From NCBI GenBank assembly GCA_023404675.1, contig JAEYAW010000036.1:62001-126000 (forward strand): DNA of 64,000 bases, given 5' to 3'. The position numbers and the translations under genes are program-made. Each line of letters begins with the position of its first letter. The stretch's first letter is position 1. Under the pieces are notes generated by a model. The model worked only from the letters and a program-made list of their open reading frames with translations, ran no database searches and had not been told where the DNA came from. Origin of the DNA: Pseudomonadota bacterium. Lineage in GTDB: Bacteria > Pseudomonadota > Alphaproteobacteria > Rhizobiales > Xanthobacteraceae. Positions 9,068 to 17,547 of this stretch are shown here, in pieces.

Positions 9068-9768
9068 TGCTCTCGGTGCAGAATCTCGGCGTCAGTTACG
9101 GACGCATCGCTGCGGTCCGCGATGTGTCGATCACGGTGGCGCGGGGAGAAATCGTCGCGCTGATCGGGCCGAACGGCGCGGGCAAGAGCACGCTGCTCAA
9201 GGCGATCGCGGGCCTACAGCCGGCCGAGCGCGGCACGATTGCGTTCGACGGGACGCCGATCACCGACCAGCGCCCGGCCGACGTCATGCGCCGCGGGCTC
9301 GCCCTTGTGCTCGAAGGTCGCTCGACGCTGAAGCACATGACGGTGCGCGAGAACTTGATTCTCGGCGCCTATGCGCGCCACGATCATCCGGAGATCGCGC
9401 GCGATCTTGATCGGATGCTGACGCGCTTTCCCATCCTGCGTGAGCGGCTGAAGCAGCGCGCCGGCACGCTGTCGGGCGGTGAGCAGCAGATGCTGGTGAT
9501 CGCCCGCGCCCTGATGTCGCGCCCGCGCCTGCTGATGCTCGACGAGCCGTCGCTGGGCCTCGCACCGCTGATCACCGCGCGGATCTTCGAGCTGGTGAAA
9601 ACGCTGAAGACGGAAGGCGACGTGACGATCCTGCTCGTGGAGCAGAACGCCAATCAGGCGTTGCAGATCGCCGATCGCGCCTATGTGCTGGAGAACGGCG
9701 AGGTGGTGCTGCAGGGCGCGGATCTTGCCGACGATCCGCGGGTTCAGGAAGCTTATCTCGGAGTCTAG
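9064..9768 (+). CDS. livF: HAAT ABC transporter ATPase LivF (system 1)
   Basis: A 234-residue second ATPase with Walker A GPNGAGKST, canonical signature LSGGEQQMLVIARAL, Walker B LLMLDEPSLGLAP and an ending (VQEAYLGV) typical of LivF. It pairs with LivG to drive the LivHM channel. The start is ATG at 9064, overlapping livG; a second ATG at 9067 would do as well. A creatininase-family gene starts one base after its stop. Confidence 0.92.
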   Translation: MMLSVQNLGVSYGRIAAVRDVSITVARGEIVALIGPNGAGKSTLLKAIAGLQPAERGTIAFDGTPITDQRPADVMRRGLALVLEGRSTLKHMTVRENLILGAYARHDHPEIARDLDRMLTRFPILRERLKQRAGTLSGGEQQMLVIARALMSRPRLLMLDEPSLGLAPLITARIFELVKTLKTEGDVTILLVEQNANQALQIADRAYVLENGEVVLQGADLADDPRVQEAYLGV

Positions 9769-9769
9769 A

Positions 9770-10612
9770 ATGAGCGCGAACGAGATGCTGGCGCAGGGCT
9801 ACTCCATCTTCCGCGACACGATGGCGGACATGACGTTCCCCGAACTGAGCCGCGCCGCGGAGCGGCGCGCGGTGGTGCTGTGGGCGCTTGGCGTGATCGA
9901 GCAGCACGGGCCGCATCTGCCGCTCGGCACCGACGTCTACATGCCCTCGGAGCTGCTGCGGCGGGTGCGCCGGCTGCTCGCCGAGCGCGGCATCGAGAGC
10001 GTGATCATGCCGCCGTTCTACTGGGGGGTGAATCAGGTGTCGGGCCTGTTCCCCGGCAGCTTCGTGGTCCGGCCCGAGATCACGATCGAACTGATGGTCG
10101 ATCTGATCAAGAGCCTGAAGAAGGACAGCTTCACGCGACTGTTCTGCGTGTCGGGGCATGGCGATGCGCTTCACAACCTCACCATTCATCAGGGCATCGC
10201 GCGCGGCGCCGACGAGGCCGGAATCTTCGCTTGCCTTGTCGGCATGCCGTCGTTCTTCGCGCGGGTCGGCATTGCCGCGGACGATCCGCACGTGCTGCCG
10301 ACCGAAGCCGAGATCGAGCGCAAGAGCCGGTATTTCGACGTCCACGCCGGGAAGTTCGAGACCTCCTCGATGTGGGCGGTGTATCCGCGCCTGGTGCGGG
10401 ATGACATGTTGCCGGCGCTGCCATCGACCGATTTCGGCGTCGACGATATTACCGAATGGCGCAAGGGCGGCGAGCATGCGCGCGCCAAGACGCCGCAGGG
10501 GTATCTCGGCGATCCGGCCGCCTCGGATCGCGCGTTCGGCGAATCGATGATGGCGCAGCACGCTGAGCTGGTTGCGGCGGCGATCGCGCGCAAGGTCGGG
10601 ACGCAGCCGTGA
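9770..10612 (+). CDS. Creatininase-family amidohydrolase
   Basis: A 280-residue protein of the creatininase / MftE / FAPy-deformylase fold, which hydrolyses cyclic or linear amides at a two-metal centre. Metal motifs visible are ALGVIEQHGPHLPLGTD (Glu, His, Asp) and CVSGHGDALHN. The latter replaces the usual NGHGGN box, suggesting a divergent subgroup. It follows livF by one base and its stop overlaps the GTG start of the next amidohydrolase, so it belongs to the transporter operon. A role in opening an amide or ring of the imported compound is inferred. Confidence 0.82.
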   Translation: MSANEMLAQGYSIFRDTMADMTFPELSRAAERRAVVLWALGVIEQHGPHLPLGTDVYMPSELLRRVRRLLAERGIESVIMPPFYWGVNQVSGLFPGSFVVRPEITIELMVDLIKSLKKDSFTRLFCVSGHGDALHNLTIHQGIARGADEAGIFACLVGMPSFFARVGIAADDPHVLPTEAEIERKSRYFDVHAGKFETSSMWAVYPRLVRDDMLPALPSTDFGVDDITEWRKGGEHARAKTPQGYLGDPAASDRAFGESMMAQHAELVAAAIARKVGTQP

Positions 10613-12333
10613 CCGCGCTCGCGCCCGACCTCATCATCCACAACGGGCCGATCTACACCGTCAACGCGCGCGACGAGGTGGCCGGTGCGCTGGCGGTTCG
10701 CGGCGGCGAGATCGTCGCCGTGGGGGCCGCCGCCGATGTCCTGTCCACGGCGGGCGGCCGCACGCGCATCGTCGATCTGCACGGCCGTGCCGTCGTGCCC
10801 GGCTTCGTCGACGCGCACCCTCACATGGACGACGTCGGACTGCAGATGGTGCTACCCTCGTTCGATCGTCCGCAGTCGATCGACGATGTGCTCGGCACCG
10901 TCGCGCGCGAGGTGGCCAGGCGAAAGCCGGGCGAGTGGATCGTGTTCAATCCGCTCGCCGGCGAGCCGGAAGCGTTCTCCTATCCGCAGGTGTTCGGCGC
11001 CGGCGGCTGGCCGACGCGGCACGATCTCGACAAGGTGTCGCCGGACAATCCGGTGTACATCCAGCCGCAGTTGATGCTGGCGCCGGGGGCGGCGATCGCC
11101 AATTCGGCGGCGTTGCGCGTGGCCGGCCTCGGCCGCGACACCGTCGCGCCGGAAGGCGTGGTGATCGGCCGGGACGATGCCGGTGAACTCACCGGCGTAT
11201 TTCTCGACTACAACTTTCCAAAGGTGATGCCGGATACGTTCGGCGGGTTCCATCCGGGCCGCGCGTTCTTCCCGATGATTCCGCCGCTCACGACGGAAAC
11301 GGTGTATGCGGGCATCGAGACGGCGATGCGCGCGTTCAACCGCGCCGGCATCACCGCAATCTATGAGGGGCACGGCATTCCGAAGGGGCCGCAGCGGGTC
11401 TATCTCGATCTCTGGGCGCGCAAGGCGCTGACCGTGCGTACCTACTTCGTGATCTCCTATCCGGTATCGATCTACAACGACGCCGCTGCCGGGGACCGGC
11501 TGATCGCCGAGACGGCGCTTTATGCCGGCGGCGACGGGTTCGGTGACGATCTGCTCCGGTTCGGCGGTCTTGGCTTCTCGTTCGACAGCGCCACCGCGAT
11601 CGGAGCGTCGCTGATGCGCCAGCCTTACATGGGCGCGCGTGGGCATCTGTGGACCGGCATCCAGCTCACCAGCGACGACAATTTCCGCGACATCCTGTTC
11701 CGGGCGGCGCGGGCCGGGTTGCGCCTGCAGGTGCAATGCGCCGGCGGCAGCGCGATCGACAAGGTGCTCGCGATCTTCGCGGAGATCGACCGCGAGCAGC
11801 CGATCCGCGACCGGCGTTTCATGATCGAGCACTGCCAGTTTCCAAGCGCGGAGAACATGGCGACGTGCCGCGAACTCGGCGTGATCCCGACCAGCACCAC
11901 GAATTTTCTGTGGAACTATGGCTCGGTCTATCTGCGCAGCTTCGGCGAGACACTGGCTGCCGGCGCGATCCCGTTCCGGAGCTGGCTCGACGCTGGCGTT
12001 CCGGTGGCGCAGTCGACCGACGGGCGGCCGTATGATCCGATCTTCTCGTTCTGGCAGATGCTGGCGCGTCGCGACGGTGTCACCGGCCACACCTTCGGCC
12101 TGCCGGCGCAGAAGCTGACGCGGCACGAAGCGCTGCGGCTCTATACCTATAATGCCGCGCGCGCGGCATTCTGGGAGAATCGGATCGGTTCGCTGGAGCC
12201 GGGCAAATTGGCCGATCTCGTCGTGCTCTCCGACGACATCATGACGATGCCCGAAGACGATATCCGCAAGGCGAAGGTGCTGGCGACGCTGCTCGCCGGC
12301 AAGGCCGTACACGACACCGGCCTGTTCGACTGA
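10609..12333 (+). CDS. YtcJ-type (amidohydrolase-3) metal-dependent hydrolase, copy A
   Basis: A 574-residue cyclic amidohydrolase of the YtcJ / N-substituted-formamide-deformylase family. It has the N-terminal beta-sandwich (LIIHNGPIYTVNARDEV), metal ligands HPH in PGFVDAHPHMDD, a later His in EHCQFPS, the catalytic Asp in STDGRPYDPIF, and a C-terminal sandwich return (GSLEPGKLADLVVLSDD). Start is GTG at 10609, overlapping the upstream stop. It is very close in length and motifs to the copy at 17548-19269, suggesting an in-cluster duplication. It probably cleaves an amide or carbamate bond; the substrate is unknown. Confidence 0.86.
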   Translation: MTALAPDLIIHNGPIYTVNARDEVAGALAVRGGEIVAVGAAADVLSTAGGRTRIVDLHGRAVVPGFVDAHPHMDDVGLQMVLPSFDRPQSIDDVLGTVAREVARRKPGEWIVFNPLAGEPEAFSYPQVFGAGGWPTRHDLDKVSPDNPVYIQPQLMLAPGAAIANSAALRVAGLGRDTVAPEGVVIGRDDAGELTGVFLDYNFPKVMPDTFGGFHPGRAFFPMIPPLTTETVYAGIETAMRAFNRAGITAIYEGHGIPKGPQRVYLDLWARKALTVRTYFVISYPVSIYNDAAAGDRLIAETALYAGGDGFGDDLLRFGGLGFSFDSATAIGASLMRQPYMGARGHLWTGIQLTSDDNFRDILFRAARAGLRLQVQCAGGSAIDKVLAIFAEIDREQPIRDRRFMIEHCQFPSAENMATCRELGVIPTSTTNFLWNYGSVYLRSFGETLAAGAIPFRSWLDAGVPVAQSTDGRPYDPIFSFWQMLARRDGVTGHTFGLPAQKLTRHEALRLYTYNAARAAFWENRIGSLEPGKLADLVVLSDDIMTMPEDDIRKAKVLATLLAGKAVHDTGLFD

Positions 12334-12361
12334 TCGAGGCGTAGGATAAAGGCAACAGACG

Positions 12362-12997
12362 ATGGCGCAATCACAGGATCTGCTCGATACCGCGGCAAAG
12401 CGGCTGCACCCCGGCCATACCGCGGTGATGGTGATCGATATGCAGAACGATTTCTGCGCGGAGCAGGGCTATGTCGAGCGTGTCGTGGGCAAGGACGTCT
12501 CGGCGTGCCGCGCTGTCGTGCCGGCGATCATGGATCTGGTGAATGCGGCGCGCGCGGGCGGCGTGCCGGTGCTCTGGATCAGGGCGAACTACGATCCCGA
12601 GCGGCTGCCGCCGGGGATGCTCGCCAAGCAGCGCGAACGCAGCACCGAGGTGTGCTGCGGCACCGGAAGCTGGGGGCACGACCTGTACGGCGTCTCCACC
12701 GTTCCCGGCGAGGCGGTGATCGACAAGTTCAGCTATAGCGCATTCGTCGGAACGGAGATCGAAACGTTGCTGCGCAAGCAGGGGATCCGCACTATTGTTT
12801 TCGCTGGCGTGCAGACCAATGTGTGCGTGGAGACCAGCCTGCGCGATGCGGTGTGCCGGGGCTTCTACGCGGTGCTTGCCGCCGATTGCGTCGCGTCGCA
12901 CACGCCGCCGCTGCACGAGGCGACGCTGAAGAATGTCGGGTTTCTTTTCGGCGACGTTCTGGCCGGCCGCGAGATCACGATCGCATGGGTGAAGTAG
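12362..12997 (+). CDS. Isochorismatase-family cysteine hydrolase
   Basis: A 211-residue alpha/beta hydrolase with the family triad: Asp in VIDMQNDF, Lys in VIDKFSYSAF and nucleophilic Cys in GVQTNVCVETS. Relatives include N-carbamoylsarcosine amidase, nicotinamidase, maleamate amidohydrolase and biuret hydrolase, so an amide or ureido substrate is likely. It ends the liv/creatininase/YtcJ operon; a GntR gene follows 151 bp later. Maleamate amidohydrolase activity would suit N-heterocycle degradation but is not shown. Confidence 0.85.
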   Translation: MAQSQDLLDTAAKRLHPGHTAVMVIDMQNDFCAEQGYVERVVGKDVSACRAVVPAIMDLVNAARAGGVPVLWIRANYDPERLPPGMLAKQRERSTEVCCGTGSWGHDLYGVSTVPGEAVIDKFSYSAFVGTEIETLLRKQGIRTIVFAGVQTNVCVETSLRDAVCRGFYAVLAADCVASHTPPLHEATLKNVGFLFGDVLAGREITIAWVK

Positions 12998-13148
12998 GGC
13001 ACGGTCCGGCGAAATTGGCGCTGGATTTTATGGAGGCCCCGTATTTTATAGGATTGCCTCATTTGCAGGCGATTCGGACCTGGGATTTACCTGTTCCGCG
13101 GCCGGATTGATGCCCAAGCGAGCGCCAGTTGGCGAGATTGAGGGAATC

Positions 13149-13967
13149 ATGACCAAGAGCAAGCTTTCCTGGGGGCCGGCGCCGCGCCGGTTGATCGATG
13201 CCCCGAAAACGCTGGCCGACGAGGCTTATCAGCGTATCCACGACGACATCATTCAGGGCCAGTTCGCGCCCGACGAGAAGCTGCAGCCGGATGCGTTGCG
13301 CGAGCGCTACAACATCGGCCTCAGCCCGGTGCGCGAGGCACTGTCGCGGGTGGCGCTGGAGGGGCTTGCGATCGCCGAGGGCCAGCGCGGCTTCTTCGTG
13401 GCTCCGGCGACGCGCGAGGAACTGCTGGACATCGCCGATCTGCGGATCCAGTTCTCCGTGCTGTCGCTGGAGCGCTCGATCCGCCACGGCGGCGACGAAT
13501 GGGAAAATGCGGTCGTCACCAGCTATTACCAGCTCAACAAGCTGGAAAATCAGTCGCACCGCGAGGCGCAGACGTTCCATGACGAATGGGAGCGCCGCAA
13601 CCGCGCCTTCCACGAGGCGCTTGAATCCGGCTGCGGTTCGCCATGGCTGCTGCATTTCTGCGATATCCTGTACGATCAGCTCGAGCGCTATCGCCGCCGC
13701 TTCGTCGTTTATACGGATATCGACTCGACCATCGCTGAAGAGCACAAGCTGATCAAGGAGCTGGCACTGGCCCGCGATCTCAGTGCCTGCGACGTGCTGA
13801 AGCAGCACTTCCAGCACGCCGCCAGCGTGATCGGCAGCATGATGCAGAAGGGCGAAACCGGACGGGACCCGGCCCCTGCCAAGGCGCCGGCCAAAAAGGA
13901 GAAGGCAGGCGCCGCCCGGTCCAAGCCGAAGCCGGCCGCCAAGCGTGTCCGCGCCCGCGTCGCCTGA
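13149..13967 (+). CDS. GntR-family (FCD) transcriptional regulator with Lys/Ala-rich tail
   Basis: A 272-residue regulator. The N-terminal winged helix-turn-helix (LADEAYQRIHDDIIQGQFAP; GLSPVREALSRVALEGL) is followed by an all-helical FCD ligand domain with likely metal-binding His residues (FHEALESG). The last 30 or so residues are Lys/Ala/Arg-rich and histone-H1-like. I chose ATG at 13149 because GAGGGA precedes it; an upstream in-frame start at 13107 looks untranslated. It lies between the isochorismatase gene and livK, and is probably the substrate-responsive repressor of the neighbouring catabolic operons. Confidence 0.86.
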   Translation: MTKSKLSWGPAPRRLIDAPKTLADEAYQRIHDDIIQGQFAPDEKLQPDALRERYNIGLSPVREALSRVALEGLAIAEGQRGFFVAPATREELLDIADLRIQFSVLSLERSIRHGGDEWENAVVTSYYQLNKLENQSHREAQTFHDEWERRNRAFHEALESGCGSPWLLHFCDILYDQLERYRRRFVVYTDIDSTIAEEHKLIKELALARDLSACDVLKQHFQHAASVIGSMMQKGETGRDPAPAKAPAKKEKAGAARSKPKPAAKRVRARVA

Positions 13968-14009
13968 CGGGCGTCCTGCCTCATCGTTGATTGCTTCTCG
14001 TCGGATTGA

Positions 14010-14040
14010 AAGGCGCGCCGCCCCGGGTGGCGCGCCTTTT
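14010..14040 (+). terminator. Rho-independent terminator after the GntR gene
   Basis: A perfect 10-bp stem (AAGGCGCGCC ... GGCGCGCCTT) with a nine-base loop runs into a short T tract, 43 bases after the regulator stop codon. Confidence 0.85.
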
Positions 14041-14060
14041 GCGCGTCAACAGGGCACCCC

Positions 14061-14145
14061 CTGCGTCATATATAACATTGACGACATCATAAATTTCACA
14101 AAAATAATAACATCGATATCATTCGATATAGGGAGATGTTGAAAG
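14061..14145 (+). promoter_or_regulatory. AT-rich leader and candidate operator of livK (system 1)
   Basis: This AT-rich gap contains the inverted repeat CGTCA-N10-TGACG (14064-14083). The embedded TATATAACATTGAC nearly recurs as TATATACATTGAC at 6512-6524, in the ligB/livH divergent gap. GGGAG at 14131-14135 is the likely ribosome site. Binding by the adjacent GntR is inferred only. Confidence 0.4.
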
Positions 14146-15309
14146 ATGGGTTGTTCACCGACACGGAGCGCGCGGGTCCGCGCCGGCGGGCTTGCCGCCA
14201 TCGCCGCGTCATTGATGCTGGGCAGTGCCGCGCCGGCCTTCGCGGACGTCAAGGTCGGCGTGCTGATGCCGATGTCCGGCAAGGGCGCGTCGTATGGTCA
14301 GCATCAGGAAATTGCGATGAAGATGGCGCAGGAGGAGTTGCAGAAGGCGTCCGGCGAAAAGATCGAACTGGTTGTGTACGATACCCGCGGCGAGAACGCT
14401 GAGGCGATCAACCTGACGCGCAAGCTGATCTTCAACGACAAGGTCGCCGCGATCATCGGCCCGTTCTTCAGCGCCGAATGCGAGGTGGCGTTCCCGATCG
14501 CGGCGCAGAACAAGACGCCGATCGTGACGGCGTCGTCGGCGAAGCCCGGCATCGCCAAGAAGAACCGGCCGTGGGCGTTCCGCAACGCGCTGTCGTCGGA
14601 CCAGATGAACGGCTTCATGCTGGATATCTGGCTCAAGCATCATCCGGTGAAGTCGGTGGTGATCCTGACGGACGTCAAGGATGCCTTCACCAAGGTGGAC
14701 GGGACGGTGGTGTTTCCGGCGGAGCTGAAGGCGCGCGGGATCGACATTGTCGACAACATCTCCTTCCAGACAGGCGACATCGACTATTCCGCGCAGGTGA
14801 CCAAGGCCAAGTCCCTCAATCCGGACGGCATCCTGATCGCGGGATTGTACAACGAGGGCGGCAACATCGTGCGCGAGATCCGCAAGCAGGGCCTGAAGCA
14901 GCCGATCGTCGGCGCGCTCGGCATGTCGGAGACGCGTTTCCTCGACATCGCGGGACCCGCCGGAGACGGCACCACCGTAGTCAACCCGTTCTGGCCGGAC
15001 GATCCGGATCCCAAGGTGCATGCGTGGGCGAGCGAGTATCTCAAGCGCGCCAAGGTTCCTTCGGGCAACACCGCCGCGCTGATGTACGATACTGTGATGC
15101 TGATGAAGCATTGCGTCGACACCAAGGGCGTCACCGGCAAGCCGGATGATCTCGTGGCCGACCGCGAGCGGATCAGAGCTTGCCTGAGCGAGGTGAAGGA
15201 CCTGCCGGGCATCACGGGCCCCCTGTCGTTCGACGCGGATGGCGATGCGCGCCTGCCGCCGACCGTGCTGGTTGCCAAGGACGGCAAGTGGCAGGCGATC
15301 AAGGATTGA
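14146..15309 (+). CDS. livK: HAAT ABC transporter periplasmic binding protein LivK (system 1)
   Basis: A 387-residue Peripla_BP_6 protein with a Sec signal peptide ending near APAFA|D, then the mature start VKVGVLMPMSGKGASYG and the two-lobe binding fold (IIGPFFSAECEVAFPIA; SFQTGDIDYSAQVTKAKSLN). It delivers ligand to LivHMGF encoded at 6590-9768. A TGA in frame at 14140 rules out an earlier start. It has its own AT-rich promoter gap and a strong hairpin afterwards, so it is expressed as a single gene. Confidence 0.9.
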   Translation: MGCSPTRSARVRAGGLAAIAASLMLGSAAPAFADVKVGVLMPMSGKGASYGQHQEIAMKMAQEELQKASGEKIELVVYDTRGENAEAINLTRKLIFNDKVAAIIGPFFSAECEVAFPIAAQNKTPIVTASSAKPGIAKKNRPWAFRNALSSDQMNGFMLDIWLKHHPVKSVVILTDVKDAFTKVDGTVVFPAELKARGIDIVDNISFQTGDIDYSAQVTKAKSLNPDGILIAGLYNEGGNIVREIRKQGLKQPIVGALGMSETRFLDIAGPAGDGTTVVNPFWPDDPDPKVHAWASEYLKRAKVPSGNTAALMYDTVMLMKHCVDTKGVTGKPDDLVADRERIRACLSEVKDLPGITGPLSFDADGDARLPPTVLVAKDGKWQAIKD

Positions 15310-15316
15310 TACTGGC

Positions 15317-15351
15317 AGATCGCCGGGGCCCGGACGAGGCCCCGGCGATCT
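15317..15351 (+). terminator. Strong GC hairpin after livK
   Basis: A perfect 14-bp stem (AGATCGCCGGGGCC ... GGCCCCGGCGATCT) with a seven-base loop begins a few bases after the stop codon. There is no T tract, so it may act as a transcript stabiliser or a Rho-assisted end. Confidence 0.6.
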
Positions 15352-15436
15352 GACGAGCAAGGCAAGTCACCTCGAAACCAAGTCATCTGGAAACAAGGCC
15401 GCTCAAGCCGCGCCCTTGCAAGATGCCGGTCGCCGG

Positions 15437-16012
15437 TCAGCGGCTGTTGACCGGCATGATCAGCCAGCGAAACGCGCGCCCCAGCGGTGATCGTTCGTCG
15501 GCGATGTACCCGGCGAGCGATTGCGACGCGCCCGGCAGCGCGAGAAAATGGGTGTCGCGACCGCGGGCCTGCAGCGCCCCGTGGTGCGCAAGGGTCCTGA
15601 CGCGAAGATCACGATTGTCGCGTGCGACGGTCCAGATCGTCGCCAGCCCCTCGCAGTCTTCAAGGTCTTCGCCCAGTGCGGCAAACCGCTCGTCGGCGAA
15701 TGCATCGAACGTGACGAGGCCGCACCGCCCGGCGATCTCCTTCTGCCGAAGGAGAGCTGCAGCGGCGGCTGCGGCGCAGCCGCGCTCCGCGAGCACGATC
15801 GTCTCGGACTGTGCCGCACCGGCACGAGTCAGTGCATCCCGAATCGCCGCATTCGTACTGATGGCTGCGTCGCAATTCAACCCGAGCAGACGCCATCCCT
15901 CTGGCGTCAGCGCATCGGCGAGCGCGCCGTCATCGGCAGCAGCATCGCCGGACCGCAGCCGGATCAGGAGTCTGCCGTTCGACCTGCCCGGCGCTGAAGG
16001 AGGCTCGCGCAT
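15437..16012 (-). CDS. Hypothetical protein coupled to a DUF1989 gene
   Basis: A 191-residue soluble protein I do not recognise. It is Ala/Arg/Leu-rich, with no signal peptide or membrane segment. A central stretch (ETIVLAERGCAAAAAAALL, then KEIAGRCGLVTFDAFADE) looks like a beta-strand/helix core. ATG at 16012 lies three bases after the stop of the DUF1989 gene, so the two are co-translated and may share a task. Codon use resembles its neighbours. Confidence 0.6.
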   Translation of the reverse strand: MREPPSAPGRSNGRLLIRLRSGDAAADDGALADALTPEGWRLLGLNCDAAISTNAAIRDALTRAGAAQSETIVLAERGCAAAAAAALLRQKEIAGRCGLVTFDAFADERFAALGEDLEDCEGLATIWTVARDNRDLRVRTLAHHGALQARGRDTHFLALPGASQSLAGYIADERSPLGRAFRWLIMPVNSR

Positions 16013-16015
16013 CGC

Positions 16016-16663
16016 TCACTCCCGGACCTGAACGTGCACCGGACTCAGGCTCGAACCGTTCACCGGCGCGATCACGTCCATCGGGCAGTTCGACAGGGCG
16101 ACGATACAGTCGGCGATAGCTTCGAACTCGATGAAGTCGCCGGCGCGGGTCACGCCGGGCTCGATCACCCAGTGTCCCCGGGCGCAATCATGATGGTAGT
16201 TCATGAACAGATCCATGGTGTCCGGAATGTCTTCGGGCAGAAGGCCGAACGGCGCCATGAGATCGGCGATGACTTCGTGGCAGCCGCGCCGGCCGGGGTG
16301 GCCGTAATAAGCATAAAGCTCGCGATTGCACATGCGGTGGTGGACGTCATGAACCCCCGGGCGCGCTGCGCTGTCGGCCGTGATCCTCATCAGCGGCGTG
16401 CAGATCGTGGACAGCAGCATGTCGCCGGGCAGCAGCTTATCGCGGGGCACGAACCTTTCGCCCGGCGCGGGCTTGTATCGGGTCCGCGAATACGAGGTCG
16501 ACAGTTTGTCGCGCGGATTGGCGCGGTTGAACACGGCCATATCGACCACCTGCAGCCCGGCGAGGTCGGTGACCCGCAGGGTCTCGCCCGGCGCGACGAA
16601 AGCGAGGCAGCCGGTCTTCGGCTGCAGGATGTAGTCGTAGACGATCCGCTCCGGCGCCGGCAT
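16016..16663 (-). CDS. DUF1989 (urea-carboxylase-associated) family protein
   Basis: A 215-residue protein matching the DUF1989 family found with urea carboxylase and amine-degradation genes. It has the N-terminal APGETLRVTDLAGLQVVD, a Cys/His-rich middle (CTPLMRI; HDVHHRMCNRELY), and MNYHHDC before a C-terminal ALSNCPMDVIAPVNG. The His/Cys pattern suggests a metal site. Family function is not firmly known; association with degradation of ureido or amide compounds is. The start at 16663 follows the MBL-hydrolase gene by two bases. Confidence 0.75.
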   Translation of the reverse strand: MPAPERIVYDYILQPKTGCLAFVAPGETLRVTDLAGLQVVDMAVFNRANPRDKLSTSYSRTRYKPAPGERFVPRDKLLPGDMLLSTICTPLMRITADSAARPGVHDVHHRMCNRELYAYYGHPGRRGCHEVIADLMAPFGLLPEDIPDTMDLFMNYHHDCARGHWVIEPGVTRAGDFIEFEAIADCIVALSNCPMDVIAPVNGSSLSPVHVQVRE

Positions 16664-16665
16664 GG

Positions 16666-17523
16666 TCAGGCTCCGCGATCGCCGATCAGACTGTCGTGCC
16701 CGGCGCATAGATGCAACTCGGCGACCCTGACCCCGTGCGACAGCCCGGACGGAAAGCGGCTGAAGATTTCGAGATCGTGGCCCGGCAGCATCCGCGCCAG
16801 ATCGTCGCCGGCGACGCGCCTGATCCGCTCGATCTCCTCGAGGATGTTCCAGGGATTGCCCTGCATGTATCCCGGCGGCCACATTCGCTCGCCGCAGAAA
16901 TACGAATAGCAGACATCGCCCGCGAGTGCGTAGCCGCCCGCCGAGGTCGCAACCTCCAGCCACTGGATACCGAAGCTGTGGGTATCGCGTGCGAGACGGC
17001 AGGTCACGCCCTCGCGCAGCGGGTGATCGCCGTCGAGAAACCGGACCCGGCCCGCGCCGATCGCATCGTCGAGCGCGCGGAAATTGTCGGCGTCGAGCGA
17101 GGAAAATACCCAGCGGTCCTTGCGCACGCCACCCTCGCCATAGCGCGCGATCACACGCTTCCAGCTCTCGTATTCATGGCGCTGCACGTAGATGGTCGCA
17201 TTGGGGAAGGCATCGAGATTGCCGGCGTGATCGAAATGCAGATGCGTCAGCACCAGCGTGTCGATCGAGTCCGGCGCCAAGCCGTGACGTCCGAGGATCT
17301 CGTCGCTGCGCACGAAATCCTTGAAGCCGGGGCCGGTCATCGAGGCGCCGGAGGCGAAGCCGGTGTCGACCAGCACGATTTCGCCGTGGGTTGATTTCAG
17401 CAGCGAGAAGATCATCGGCACCGCGGTGGTGCCCTGATTGCTGGCGACCGGCGTGCCACGCACGAAGTCGAGCGGCAACCGTCCTTCCGCAAACTGAAAC
17501 GTCCAGATGCTCCAATCAGTCAT
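16666..17523 (-). CDS. Metallo-beta-lactamase-fold hydrolase (lactonase/AttM-like)
   Basis: A 285-residue MBL-fold protein with the full zinc motif THLHFDHAGN (HxHxDH), an Asp in AGDVCYSYF and a final His in LPGHDLEIF, close to quorum-quenching-lactonase-like hydrolases. In this setting it more likely opens a lactone or cyclic ester/amide intermediate than an acyl-homoserine lactone. It sits in a minus-strand operon between a YtcJ hydrolase and DUF1989. Confidence 0.82.
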   Translation of the reverse strand: MTDWSIWTFQFAEGRLPLDFVRGTPVASNQGTTAVPMIFSLLKSTHGEIVLVDTGFASGASMTGPGFKDFVRSDEILGRHGLAPDSIDTLVLTHLHFDHAGNLDAFPNATIYVQRHEYESWKRVIARYGEGGVRKDRWVFSSLDADNFRALDDAIGAGRVRFLDGDHPLREGVTCRLARDTHSFGIQWLEVATSAGGYALAGDVCYSYFCGERMWPPGYMQGNPWNILEEIERIRRVAGDDLARMLPGHDLEIFSRFPSGLSHGVRVAELHLCAGHDSLIGDRGA

Positions 17524-17547
17524 GGTGTCATGTTCTCGTGCGGCGGT

